A DNA stretch of 64,000 bases. It comes from Gordonia zhaorongruii. GTDB lineage: Bacteria; Actinomycetota; Actinomycetes; Mycobacteriales; Mycobacteriaceae. This document shows, in pieces, positions 37,433-45,918 of this stretch. The notes under the pieces were generated by a model. The model made no database searches. It was not told where the DNA came from and was given only the letters and a program-made list of their open reading frames with translations. Location of the stretch: contig NZ_CP041763.1 of NCBI RefSeq assembly GCF_007559005.1, positions 776,463 through 840,462 on the forward strand, written 5' to 3'. How positions within the stretch are numbered: the stretch's first letter is position 1; the number at the start of each line of letters is the position of its first letter. The translations under genes and the position numbers were made by a program.

Positions 37433-38206
37433 ATGCCTGAGGCTGATGCCCGACGAATCGTCGTCACCGGAGCCGCTGCCGGGATCGGGCGGGCCATCGC
37501 CACCCGGCTCGCCGCAGAGGGTGAACGCGTCCTGGTGAACGACCTGGATGCGAACGCCGTTCATGCGCTGGCGCACGAGATCGGGGCGATCGCCGCACCC
37601 GGGGACGCGGCGTCCCCGGAGGGAGTGGCCGAGCTCGTCGGCGTGGCCCGCGAATGGCTCGGGGGCATCGACGTCTGGTTCGGCAACGCCGGCGTCGATC
37701 GCGGCCGCGGACTCGAGGCGGACGACGAGGAGTGGTCGGAGTCGTGGGAGGTGAACGTGATGGCGCACGTGCGCGCCGCACGCCTCCTGGTGCCGGAATG
37801 GGTATCCCGCGGCGGTGGCCGGTACGTGGTCACGGCGTCGGCTGCGGGACTGCTCACGATGCTCGGCGCGCCCGCGTACTCGGCGACCAAGCACGGGGCG
37901 GTCGCGTTCGCCGAATGGCTGTCGGCCACCTATCGGCACCGGGGCGTCGTGGTGCAGGCGATCTGTCCGCAGGGCGTGCGCACGCGCATGTTCGACGAGG
38001 CAGGCGACCTGCAAGGGCTGCTGGCCCACGACGGTCCGCTGGAGCCCGACGACGTCGCCGATGCGGCATGGCGGGCGCTCGCCGGGGACGAGTTCCTCGT
38101 GCTGCCGCACCCGCAGGTAGCCGACTACTACGCGGCTCGCGTGACCGGCACCGACCGGTGGCTCGCAGGCATGAACAAGATTCAGCGCGGGCTCGAGTCG
38201 AGCTAA
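37433..38206 (+). CDS. Short-chain dehydrogenase/reductase
   Basis: The 257-residue SDR has TGAAAGIGRA at the cofactor loop, FGNAGVDRG in place of NNAG, VTASAAGLL and the active-site Y-x-x-x-K in YSATKHGA. The change from NNAG to GNAG is seen in several SDR groups. It is divergent from the TetR gene and shares its 20-base palindrome, so it likely belongs to the same regulon as the acyl-CoA dehydrogenase and could act on the 3-hydroxyacyl or an alcohol intermediate (inference). The stop codon overlaps the end of trpF by four bases tail to tail. Confidence 0.9.
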   Translation: MPEADARRIVVTGAAAGIGRAIATRLAAEGERVLVNDLDANAVHALAHEIGAIAAPGDAASPEGVAELVGVAREWLGGIDVWFGNAGVDRGRGLEADDEEWSESWEVNVMAHVRAARLLVPEWVSRGGGRYVVTASAAGLLTMLGAPAYSATKHGAVAFAEWLSATYRHRGVVVQAICPQGVRTRMFDEAGDLQGLLAHDGPLEPDDVADAAWRALAGDEFLVLPHPQVADYYAARVTGTDRWLAGMNKIQRGLESS

Positions 38207-38811
38207 CTCTCCGCCGACCGGGCCGCTGCGATGAACGCACGCACGAGGACGTGGTCCTTGACGCCCGGTGACGACTCGATGCCGCTCGAGGTGTCGACGC
38301 CCCACGGCCGGGCCTGCGCGATCGCATCCGCGACGTTGCCCGGGTGCAGGCCGCCGGCCAGCAGCCAGCGGCCGCCGACTCCGCGCTCGGCGAGCGCCGA
38401 CAGATCCCACCGCTCACCGGAGCCGGGCCGGGGCGCGTCGAGCAGCAGGCTCTCCTCGCCGTAGGCCCCGACCTGCAGCGGCGGGTCGTTCGCGAGCGAC
38501 GTGGCACGCCACAGGCGGGGGATGATCCGGGCGGCCGACGCGAAGTCGGCCTCGCCGTACGAGCCGTGCAGCTGCAGCACGTCGAACCCGAGGTCGACGG
38601 CGATCGCTGCGGCGTCGGCGGCAGGCATGTCGTTGACGACGAGCACGGTGTCGACGCGGCCCGCGGCCTGTGCGACGACGGTCCGTGCGGTTGCGGAGTC
38701 CACTGCACGGGCACTGGTCCGGTTCATCACCACACCGACGGCGTCCGCGCCCGCATCGACGGCGACGTCGACCGTCTCGGGACGGGTGAGTCCGCAGACC
38801 TTCACGTACAT
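38203..38811 (-). CDS. trpF: Phosphoribosylanthranilate isomerase
   Basis: The 202-residue protein starts YVKVCGLTRPE, which holds the catalytic cysteine of TrpF. It continues with LQLHGSYGEADF and WLLAGGLHPGNV and ends with GVDTSSGIESSPGVKD carrying the catalytic aspartate. It should isomerise phosphoribosylanthranilate in tryptophan synthesis. ATG 38811 matches the family start; a GTG at 38835, overlapping the nagE stop in GTGA, would add eight residues. A separate TrpF is notable because many actinobacteria use the bifunctional PriA (HisA/TrpF) instead. The loop GVVMNRTSARAVD differs from the usual GFVF...S.R pattern, so it is a divergent member. Confidence 0.82.
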   Translation of the reverse strand: MYVKVCGLTRPETVDVAVDAGADAVGVVMNRTSARAVDSATARTVVAQAAGRVDTVLVVNDMPAADAAAIAVDLGFDVLQLHGSYGEADFASAARIIPRLWRATSLANDPPLQVGAYGEESLLLDAPRPGSGERWDLSALAERGVGGRWLLAGGLHPGNVADAIAQARPWGVDTSSGIESSPGVKDHVLVRAFIAAARSAES

Positions 38812-38831
38812 GGTGCCCAGGTTAGCTGCGC

Positions 38832-40883
38832 TCACCGCAGTTCGAGCACTGCGGACTTGTCGTTCATCACGACCACCGGGCTCACCGTGGGGTGGCCTGC
38901 GGCCTCGACCGCGGCGAGATCGACGTTCACCAGCGGCTGTCCTGCGGTGACGGTGTCGCCGGCCTTCACCAGGGCCTGGAAGCCCTCGCCCTTCATCTTC
39001 ACCGTGTCCAGACCGATGTGGATGAGGAGTTCGGTCCCGTCGGTCAGGCGCAGTCCGACCGCGTGGCCGGTGGGGAAGACGGTCACGACGGTCGCGTCGG
39101 CGGGCGCGGTCACGGTGCCCGACGTCGGGACGATCGCCGCGCCGGGGCCCATCATGCCGGTGGAGAACGTCGTGTCCGGGACCTCCGAAAGATTGACGGC
39201 GTAACCGGGGATCGGCCGCGGAAGTGTGATCGTCCGGCGCTGCGCGAGCACCGTGGTGCCCGTCGCACCGAGTTCGGAGTCGATCTCCGCATTGGCGTCG
39301 TCCACCGCCTCGACGGCGTCGTCGACGGACTCCGGATCGACCTCGCCCGCCAAGATCCTGTCCATCGCGTTCTTCACGAACTGCACGTTCAGGCCGTAGA
39401 TCACCTGAACCGAGTGGCCGCCCGGCTTGATGGTTCCGGCGGCACCCGCACGTGCGAGGGCGGGTTCGTCCACCTTGGCGGTGTCGGCGACCTCCATCCG
39501 GAGCCGGGTGGCGCAGTTGTCGAGTTCGGTGATGTTGTCCTTGCCGCCGAGTCCGTCGATGAACTTCCCGGCGATTCCCAGGAAGCCCTTCGATGCGGCG
39601 CCGCCCGCTCCGTCGTCATCCTCGTCCGCCGGGGCATCGTCCTCGCGACCCGGGGTCTTGAGCTGGAACTTGAGGATCACCCAGCGGAAGACGAAGAAGT
39701 AGACGACGAACCAGAACGCGCCCATCACCAGGATGATCCACGGGTTCTCGGCCATCGGGTTCTGCCAGTTGAGTACCAGGTCGACGAAACCGCCGGAGAA
39801 CCCGAAGCCCATGCGGACCGGAAGCAGGGAGGCGACCGCCATCGAGATGCCCATGAACACCGCGTGGATCACGTACAGGAAGGGCGCCAGGAACATGAAC
39901 GCGAACTCGAGCGGCTCGGTCACGCCCACGAAGAACGACGAGACGGCACCCGACAGCAGAATGCCGTAGGCGATCTTCTTGCGCGTGGTCTTCGCCGTCA
40001 CGTACATGGCGAGCGCGGCACCCGGCAGTCCGAACATCATGACCGGGAAGAAGCCGGTCATGTACTGGCCGGTGACGCCGTAGTCGCCTTCGCCGGAGAG
40101 GAAGTTGTTCAGGTCGTTGATGCCGGCGACGTCGAACCAGAAGACCGAGTTCAATGCGTGGTGCAGACCGAAGGGGATCAGCAGCCGGTTGAAGAAGCCG
40201 TACAGGCCGGTGCCGAACGCACCCGCGCCGACGATGGCCTCCCCGAAGTTCACCAGACCGGTGTAGATGAGCGGCCACACGAACAGCAGGATCAGTGCGA
40301 CGATGAGGGACACCCCCGCGGTGATGATCGCGACGGACCGACGCCCCGAGAAGAACGCCAGCGCGTCGGGGAGCTGGATGTCCTTGAAGCGGTTGTAGCA
40401 GGCCGCGCCGATGATGCCGCACAGGATGCCGATGAAGGCGTTCTGGAAGGAGCCGGGCGTGAAGGCCGCGTTCACATCCGGGGACTGGATCACGAGGTGG
40501 CCGCCTTGATCGGCCGTCTGCCAGCCGTCCGACAGTGCGGTGCCGTCCTCCGCAGCTTCGGTCTTCCAGCCCGATCCGAGCAGGCTCATCACCGACGTCG
40601 GCGCCAGCAGGCTGGTGATCACCAGCCACGACACCAGTCCGGCCAGCGCGGAGGTGCCGTCGGACTTGCGGGCCATGCCGATCGAGACGCCGACGGCGAA
40701 CAGGAGCGCCAGGTTGTCCAGGATCGCCAGGCCCGCGGTCAGCAGGAAGGAGGTGACGATGGTCGGCTGGTCGTCGTTGAGACCGATGATCCAGTTGGCG
40801 ATGCCGACCAGGATCGCGGCGACCGGAAGCACCGCCACCGGCAGCATGATCGACTTACCGAGATTCTGGAGGAACTTCATCAT
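38832..40883 (-). CDS. nagE: PTS transporter EIICBA, N-acetylglucosamine/glucose type (NagE-like)
   Basis: The 683-residue protein fuses all three PTS domains. Residues 1 to about 400 are the EIIC channel (FLQNLGKSIMLPVAVLPVAA, FGLPGAALAMYV). The EIIB domain has the phosphocysteine in ELDNCATRLRM, and EIIA ends the protein with the phosphohistidine in LLIHIGLDTVKM. The sugar is imported and phosphorylated, most likely N-acetylglucosamine or glucose. The long acidic linker (EDDAPADEDDDG) before EIIB is typical. The gene is divergent from the siderophore operon and is followed directly by trpF. Confidence 0.92.
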   Translation of the reverse strand: MMKFLQNLGKSIMLPVAVLPVAAILVGIANWIIGLNDDQPTIVTSFLLTAGLAILDNLALLFAVGVSIGMARKSDGTSALAGLVSWLVITSLLAPTSVMSLLGSGWKTEAAEDGTALSDGWQTADQGGHLVIQSPDVNAAFTPGSFQNAFIGILCGIIGAACYNRFKDIQLPDALAFFSGRRSVAIITAGVSLIVALILLFVWPLIYTGLVNFGEAIVGAGAFGTGLYGFFNRLLIPFGLHHALNSVFWFDVAGINDLNNFLSGEGDYGVTGQYMTGFFPVMMFGLPGAALAMYVTAKTTRKKIAYGILLSGAVSSFFVGVTEPLEFAFMFLAPFLYVIHAVFMGISMAVASLLPVRMGFGFSGGFVDLVLNWQNPMAENPWIILVMGAFWFVVYFFVFRWVILKFQLKTPGREDDAPADEDDDGAGGAASKGFLGIAGKFIDGLGGKDNITELDNCATRLRMEVADTAKVDEPALARAGAAGTIKPGGHSVQVIYGLNVQFVKNAMDRILAGEVDPESVDDAVEAVDDANAEIDSELGATGTTVLAQRRTITLPRPIPGYAVNLSEVPDTTFSTGMMGPGAAIVPTSGTVTAPADATVVTVFPTGHAVGLRLTDGTELLIHIGLDTVKMKGEGFQALVKAGDTVTAGQPLVNVDLAAVEAAGHPTVSPVVVMNDKSAVLELR

Positions 40884-40998
40884 CAGGCGGGGCCCATCGT
40901 CGCGAATCGTCCGGGTGGTGGCGTTAATCCGTGATGGACCTTACAAGGGGAGTGCGAAGGCGGGGCGAGTTCGACCGCTTGGCCGCGCAAATGCTACG

Positions 40999-41017
40999 TT
41001 AGGGCAGCCTACCCACA
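40999..41017 (+). promoter_or_regulatory. IdeR/DtxR iron box upstream of the siderophore importer
   Basis: TTAGGGCAGCCTACCCACA matches the DtxR/IdeR consensus TTAGGTTAGCCTAACCTAA at about 14 of 19 positions, with both halves present. It lies 40 bases ahead of the binding-protein start, where repression under iron sufficiency is expected. Confidence 0.7.
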
Positions 41018-41057
41018 TGGTTGTAGGCTCCTGACCTCCTCAGAACGGACTACCAGC

Positions 41058-42074
41058 GTGCGCAGAAATCGCATCGTCACGCTCCTGCTGGCCGCGGTGC
41101 TCGCCGCGTCTGCGACCGCGTGCACCGCCTCCGATGAAAAGTCCTCCGGTGAGTCGGGAGGCGAAGGCTTCCCGATCACCGTCGAGCACACCTACGGCAC
41201 CACGACCATCGAATCGAAGCCGGAACGCGTCGCCACTGTCGCCTGGGCCAACCACGAGGTGCCATTGGCGCTCGGCGTCACCCCGGTAGGCATGTCGAAA
41301 GCCACCTGGGGCGACGACAACGGCAACGGCATCCTGCCCTGGGTCGAGGACAAGCTCGACGAACTGGGAGGGGAGAAGCCCGCGTTGTTCGACGAGACCG
41401 ATGGCATCGACTTCGAAGCGGTCGCGAACACCGAGCCGGACGTCATCCTCGCCGGGTACTCGGGCGTGACGAAGCAGGAGTACGACAAGCTGAGCCAGAT
41501 CGCGCCCACCGTGGCCTACCCGAAGGTCCCGTGGGGAACTTCGTGGCAGGACATGGTCAAGATCGACTCGAAGGCCATGGGCATGGAGACACAGGGCGAC
41601 GAGCTGATCGACCGGCTGAACGACCGGGTCGGCGCGTCGCTGAACCGTCATCCCGAATTGAAGAGCACCAAGCCGCTCTTCGTGTTCCTCGACCCGACGG
41701 ACACCAGCAAGATCGGCTACTACACAGCGAACGACACCCGCGCCGGGTTCCTGCGTGAGATCGGGCTGCCGCTGCCGGCTCAGGTGGCGAAAGCGACGGA
41801 TGAGTCCGAGGAGTTCTACGTCGAGGTGAGCGCGGAGAAGGCTGATCTCTTCAAGGACGTGGGCCTGTTCGTCACCTACGGCACGGAGGCGACGAAGGCG
41901 CAGCTCCAAGCCGATCCGCTGCTGAACAAGATCCCGGCGGTCAAGGAAGGCCGGATCGCGATCCTGCCTGACGGGACCCCGCTGGCGTCGATGGCCAACC
42001 CGTCGCCGCTGTCGATCCCGTGGGGCATCGACCGCTACTTCGACACTCTCGCAACGGGACTCAAGACCTCTTGA
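41058..42074 (+). CDS. Siderophore-binding lipoprotein of an iron ABC importer (FecB-like)
   Basis: The 338-residue protein has a lipoprotein signal (LLLAAVLAASATAC) followed by a periplasmic-type binding fold of class III. The early motif SKPERVATVAWANHEVPLALG and VSAEKADLFKDVGLFVTYG are typical of iron-siderophore binding proteins. It collects ferric siderophore for the two permeases encoded next. The start is GTG 41058 with a weak ribosome site. Iron control through the box at 40999 is likely. The stop overlaps the TTG start of the first permease. Confidence 0.92.
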   Translation: MRRNRIVTLLLAAVLAASATACTASDEKSSGESGGEGFPITVEHTYGTTTIESKPERVATVAWANHEVPLALGVTPVGMSKATWGDDNGNGILPWVEDKLDELGGEKPALFDETDGIDFEAVANTEPDVILAGYSGVTKQEYDKLSQIAPTVAYPKVPWGTSWQDMVKIDSKAMGMETQGDELIDRLNDRVGASLNRHPELKSTKPLFVFLDPTDTSKIGYYTANDTRAGFLREIGLPLPAQVAKATDESEEFYVEVSAEKADLFKDVGLFVTYGTEATKAQLQADPLLNKIPAVKEGRIAILPDGTPLASMANPSPLSIPWGIDRYFDTLATGLKTS

Positions 42075-43084
42075 TCCGAGCGCAGGCGACCAGGCCGTCC
42101 GGACGGATGGCCTGGCTCGTCGTCGGCGCCGTCGTGCTCGTCGCTCTGTGCGGGGTCTCGATCGCGTTCGGTGTCCGCGACGTGGCGTTCGACGCGATCC
42201 ACGGCGCCCTGTTCGGCGGTTCGGAGACGATCGCCGAAGCGGCCGTCGCCGAACGCATTCCGCGTACGGTGCTCGCGATGATCGTCGGCTCGGCGCTGGC
42301 GCTGTCCGGCGCCGGGATGCAGGCTGTGACGCGCAACCCGGTCGCCGATCCGGGAATCCTCGGCATCTCGGCGGGAGCGTCGCTCGCCGTCGTGTGCGGC
42401 ATCGTCTTCTTCGGGCTGGGTGATCCGTACTCGTACATCGCGATCGCGATCGCGGGCGCCGCACTGACCGCCGTGTTCGTCTACGCGGTGGGCTCCATGG
42501 GGCGCGGCGGTACGACGCCCCTCAAGCTCGCACTCTCCGGCGCGGCGACCGCCGCCGCGCTGACCTGCCTGATCAGCGCGGTACTGCTGCCGCGAGTCGA
42601 CGTGATGGCACGGTTCCAGCATTGGCAGGTGGGCGGCGTCGGCGGCGCCGACTGGGACCGGATCGCGGTGCTGTCCCCGGTGCTCGCGGCAGGCGCCCTC
42701 CTGACGTTCGCGTTGGCGCGCGGGATGAACTCGCTCGCGCTCGGCGACGATGTGGCCGCAGGCTTGGGCGAGAACGTCGGACGGACCCGGCTCCTATCGG
42801 GGATCGCCGCCGTGGTGCTCGCCGGTGCCGCGACTGCGATCGCCGGACCGATCGCCTTCGTCGGGCTCTTGGTGCCGCATGCCTGCCGGGCCATCATCGG
42901 GACCGACCACCGCTGGCTGCTTCCCTTCAGTGCGCTCGGCGGCGCAGCACTGCTCGTCGTCGCGGACGTCGTCGGCAGGCTCGTCGTTCGGCCCGAGGAG
43001 ATGGACGTCGGAGTCGTGACCGCTCTCATCGGCGCGCCGTTCTTCATCTGGATCGTCCGTCGGCAGAAGGTGAGGGAACTATGA
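42071..43084 (+). CDS. Iron-siderophore ABC permease 1 (FecCD family)
   Basis: The 337-residue membrane protein has the FecCD/BtuC pattern: RIPRTVLAMIVGSALALSGAGMQAVTRNPVADPGILGISAGASLAVV, later GPIAFVGLLVPHACRAIIG. It forms half of the channel. A TTG at 42071 overlaps the preceding stop in TTGA and is preferred; an ATG at 42107 would drop the first 12 residues. A start within the previous gene (42020) would need a 55-base overlap and is unlikely. Confidence 0.9.
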   Translation: MIRAQATRPSGRMAWLVVGAVVLVALCGVSIAFGVRDVAFDAIHGALFGGSETIAEAAVAERIPRTVLAMIVGSALALSGAGMQAVTRNPVADPGILGISAGASLAVVCGIVFFGLGDPYSYIAIAIAGAALTAVFVYAVGSMGRGGTTPLKLALSGAATAAALTCLISAVLLPRVDVMARFQHWQVGGVGGADWDRIAVLSPVLAAGALLTFALARGMNSLALGDDVAAGLGENVGRTRLLSGIAAVVLAGAATAIAGPIAFVGLLVPHACRAIIGTDHRWLLPFSALGGAALLVVADVVGRLVVRPEEMDVGVVTALIGAPFFIWIVRRQKVREL

Positions 43085-44121
43085 CCGAGCCTCAGACGAC
43101 TCGGCACGCGGTCCAGGCCGGCCGACGGCAGCGGACAGTCCGACGCCACACGATCGTCGGCGGACTCGCACTGCTGACTGCGCTGCTCTTCGTGGTCTCC
43201 CTGATGGTCGGCCAGACGTTCTACGGCATCGACGAGGTGTTCATGGTGCTGCGCGGCGACCAGATCGCCGGAGCCTCGTTCACCGTCGGCGATCTGCGGC
43301 TGCCCCGAGTGACCCTCGCGCTGCTCGCCGGCTTCGCCTTCGGGTTCGCCGGCGTCACATTCCAGACACTGCTCCGGAATCCGCTCGCATCCCCCGACAT
43401 CATCGGGATCTCCTGGGGCGCTTCCGCTGCGGCCGTCGTCGGCATCGTGATCTTCGGACTGACCGGCCCCAGCGTATCGGCGGCCGCCCTCTGCGGTGCC
43501 GTCGGCGCCGCAGCGGCCGTGTACGGGCTGTCGCAGAACGGCGGTTTCGCCGCCACCCGGCTCATCCTGATCGGCATCGGGATCGGCGCCATGTTGAGCA
43601 GCGTCGTCTCGTGGGTGCTCGCCCGCGCATCCGAGTGGGACATCCAGGCGGCTCTGCAGTGGATCACCGGAAGCCTCGCGCAATCGTCCTGGGAAGCCGC
43701 CGCACCACTCGCGCTCGCAGTGGCGATCATCGTTCCGCTGATGCTCCTCGTGGGGCGCGACATCGACATGCTCCGGCTCGGCGACGACACCGCCGCGGGC
43801 ATGGGCGTGCGGGTGGAGGCGACACGCGTCGCGTTCCTGCTCGGCGCGGTGATCCTGTTGGCGTTCGCGACGGCTGCCACCGGTCCCATCTCGTTCGTCG
43901 CCTTCATGGCCGGGCCGATCGCGTCGAGGCTGATCGCCGGTGGCGAGCGCATGCTGCTGCCGTCGGGACTGATCGGCGCGATCATCGTGATGTCGGCCGA
44001 CCTCGTCGCGCAGTTCGCGCTGCCGCACCGGTATCCGGTCGGCGTCATCACGGGTGTGCTCGGCGCCCCGTTCCTGATCTATCTGCTCATCCGCGTCAAC
44101 CGGTCGGGAGGCACCCTGTGA
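43081..44121 (+). CDS. Iron-siderophore ABC permease 2 (FecCD family)
   Basis: The 346-residue membrane protein is the second FecCD half: LRLPRVTLALLAGFAFGFAG, then TLLRNPLASPDIIGISWGAS, and later TGPISFVAFMAGPIASRLI. It pairs with the first permease. ATG 43081 overlaps the previous stop by four bases. The N-terminus has 25 basic residues (RRQRTVRRHT) before the first span. The frame upstream of 43081 is only a shadow of permease 1. Confidence 0.92.
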   Translation: MTEPQTTRHAVQAGRRQRTVRRHTIVGGLALLTALLFVVSLMVGQTFYGIDEVFMVLRGDQIAGASFTVGDLRLPRVTLALLAGFAFGFAGVTFQTLLRNPLASPDIIGISWGASAAAVVGIVIFGLTGPSVSAAALCGAVGAAAAVYGLSQNGGFAATRLILIGIGIGAMLSSVVSWVLARASEWDIQAALQWITGSLAQSSWEAAAPLALAVAIIVPLMLLVGRDIDMLRLGDDTAAGMGVRVEATRVAFLLGAVILLAFATAATGPISFVAFMAGPIASRLIAGGERMLLPSGLIGAIIVMSADLVAQFALPHRYPVGVITGVLGAPFLIYLLIRVNRSGGTL

Positions 44122-44918
44122 CCGCTGAACATCAACTCGCAGCACAGGGGGTCCGGCTCGCCTACGGCGACCGGGTCGTCGTGGACGGGCTGGACCTCGA
44201 CGTCCCGCCCGGCCGGATCACCGCGATCGTCGGGGCGAACGGCTGCGGTAAGTCGACGGTGCTGCGCAGCCTGGCCCGGCTCCTCAAGCCGGAGGCCGGA
44301 CAGGTGGTGCTCGACGGCGCGAGCATCACCTCGCGACCCACCAAGGAGGTCGCACGAGTGCTCGGACTGCTGCCGCAGAGTCCGGTGGCGCCGGAGGGGA
44401 TCACCGTGTCCGATCTGGTGGGCCGAGGACGGCATCCGCACCAGAAGATGCTCGCCGGGTGGACGGCCCACGACTACCAGGCGATCGCCGACGCGCTCGA
44501 CGCGACCGGGATCGCCGATCTCGCCGAACGCTCGGTCGACGAGCTGTCGGGCGGGCAGCGCCAGCGGGTGTGGATCGCGATGGCGCTCGCGCAGGAGACC
44601 GAGATCCTGCTGCTCGACGAGCCGACCACGTTCCTCGACGTCGCCCATCAGGTGGAGGTTCTCGATCTCCTCACCGATCTGCGCGCGGCACGGGGCACCA
44701 CCATCGTGATGGTGCTCCACGACCTGAACCTCGCGGCGCGCTACGCGGACCACCTGATCGCGATGCGCGCAGGCAGTCTCCACGCGCAGGGCGATCCCGA
44801 GGACGTCGTCACCGCCGAGCTCGTCGAGAGCGTGTTCGGGCTCAAGAGCCGGATTCTGACCGACCCCGTCTCCGGGAAACCTGCAGTCATGCCGATTGGG
44901 AGGCACCATGTCCGCTGA
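44118..44918 (+). CDS. Iron-siderophore ABC transporter ATPase (FecE-like)
   Basis: The 266-residue ATPase has Walker A GANGCGKST, signature LSGGQRQRVWIAMALAQ, Walker B ILLLDEPTTFLD and the H-loop VLHDLNLAARYAD, as in FecE/FepC proteins. It powers ferric-siderophore import. Start GTG 44118 overlaps the permease stop in GTGA; the 3' end overlaps the next gene by 11 bases, so all five proteins of the locus are tightly coupled. Confidence 0.93.
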   Translation: MTAEHQLAAQGVRLAYGDRVVVDGLDLDVPPGRITAIVGANGCGKSTVLRSLARLLKPEAGQVVLDGASITSRPTKEVARVLGLLPQSPVAPEGITVSDLVGRGRHPHQKMLAGWTAHDYQAIADALDATGIADLAERSVDELSGGQRQRVWIAMALAQETEILLLDEPTTFLDVAHQVEVLDLLTDLRAARGTTIVMVLHDLNLAARYADHLIAMRAGSLHAQGDPEDVVTAELVESVFGLKSRILTDPVSGKPAVMPIGRHHVR

Positions 44919-45873
44919 TACGCACCTCGCTGAGGTCCAGACCGAGTCCCCGTTCGCGGTGGGCCGCGCCCGCGTCCACTCCGTCGTCCCGGTCTCGCAG
45001 AGCTTCGTCCGGGTCACGTTCGTCGGCGAGCACGTCGACCGGATCGGAACACCCGGCACCACCTTCGATCAACGGGTCAAGCTGGTGTTCCCGGGGGACT
45101 CCGGAACAGTGCCCGAGCTCGCCGACTCCGTCGACTGGTATCAGCAGTGGCTGGCCGTTCCCGAAGACGAGCGCGGCTCGATGCGCACGTACTCGATCCG
45201 CGACGTGCGGGTGGGAGACGACGGCTCCACCGAGCTGGTCATCGACTTCGTGCTGCACCTGAAGCCCGGACTCACCGGTCCGGCGTCGTCGTGGGCGTCG
45301 ACCGCGACGGAGGGCGACGAGGTCCTGCTGATCGCCCCGCGCCGAGGACGGTTCGACGGCGGCGGCATCGAGTACGCGCCGGGCCGGGCTCGCGCAGTGC
45401 TGCTGGCCGGCGACGAGACCGCCGCACCGGCGATCGCGCGCATCCTCGAGGACTGCCCGCGCGACGTGCGTGGTTCGGCGTTCATCGAGATCCCCACCGC
45501 GGACGACGAGCTGCCGTTCGCAGCTCCGGACGGCGTCGACGTGCACTGGCTGGTGCGCGACGGTGCCGAGCACGGCGCGAAGCTTCGGCCCGCCGTGCTC
45601 GACCATCTGGCGGCCGCGATCGGCAAGGAGGTCCGGGACGACGAGGACGTCGCCGTCGACGACGACTCGCTCGTCTGGGAGACGCCGACCTACTCCGGTG
45701 CGGGTGAGGACGTCGACTCCGGGACGGTCGCGGTGATCGACCGCTACTACTGGATCGCGGGCGAGAGCAAGGTCGTCACCGGACTGCGCAGGCACCTGGT
45801 GAAGGACCTGGGCATCGCACGCGCGCAGGTCGCGTTCATGGGCTACTGGCGCCACGGCGTCGCTATGGCCTGA
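44908..45873 (+). CDS. Siderophore-interacting protein (ViuB-type ferric reductase)
   Basis: The 321-residue protein has the SIP FAD-binding domain (MRTYSIRDVRVG, an RxYSxR motif) and the C-terminal NAD(P)H-binding SIP region with GYWRHGVAMA at the end. Such enzymes reduce the imported ferric siderophore in the cytoplasm and so release iron. ATG 44908 follows GGGAGG with 4 bases of spacing; a TTG at 44896 would cover that site and is rejected. It is the last gene of the iron operon and gives the importer its release step. Confidence 0.9.
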   Translation: MSADTHLAEVQTESPFAVGRARVHSVVPVSQSFVRVTFVGEHVDRIGTPGTTFDQRVKLVFPGDSGTVPELADSVDWYQQWLAVPEDERGSMRTYSIRDVRVGDDGSTELVIDFVLHLKPGLTGPASSWASTATEGDEVLLIAPRRGRFDGGGIEYAPGRARAVLLAGDETAAPAIARILEDCPRDVRGSAFIEIPTADDELPFAAPDGVDVHWLVRDGAEHGAKLRPAVLDHLAAAIGKEVRDDEDVAVDDDSLVWETPTYSGAGEDVDSGTVAVIDRYYWIAGESKVVTGLRRHLVKDLGIARAQVAFMGYWRHGVAMA

Positions 45874-45918
45874 ACGCCGCGCAGGAACATCCGAGCCGAC
45901 CGAGAGGTTGTACCGACC

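Noticed and set aside
38892-40934. A long plus-strand frame of 680 codons
   Set aside because: It is the shadow of nagE, which has clear domains on the minus strand.
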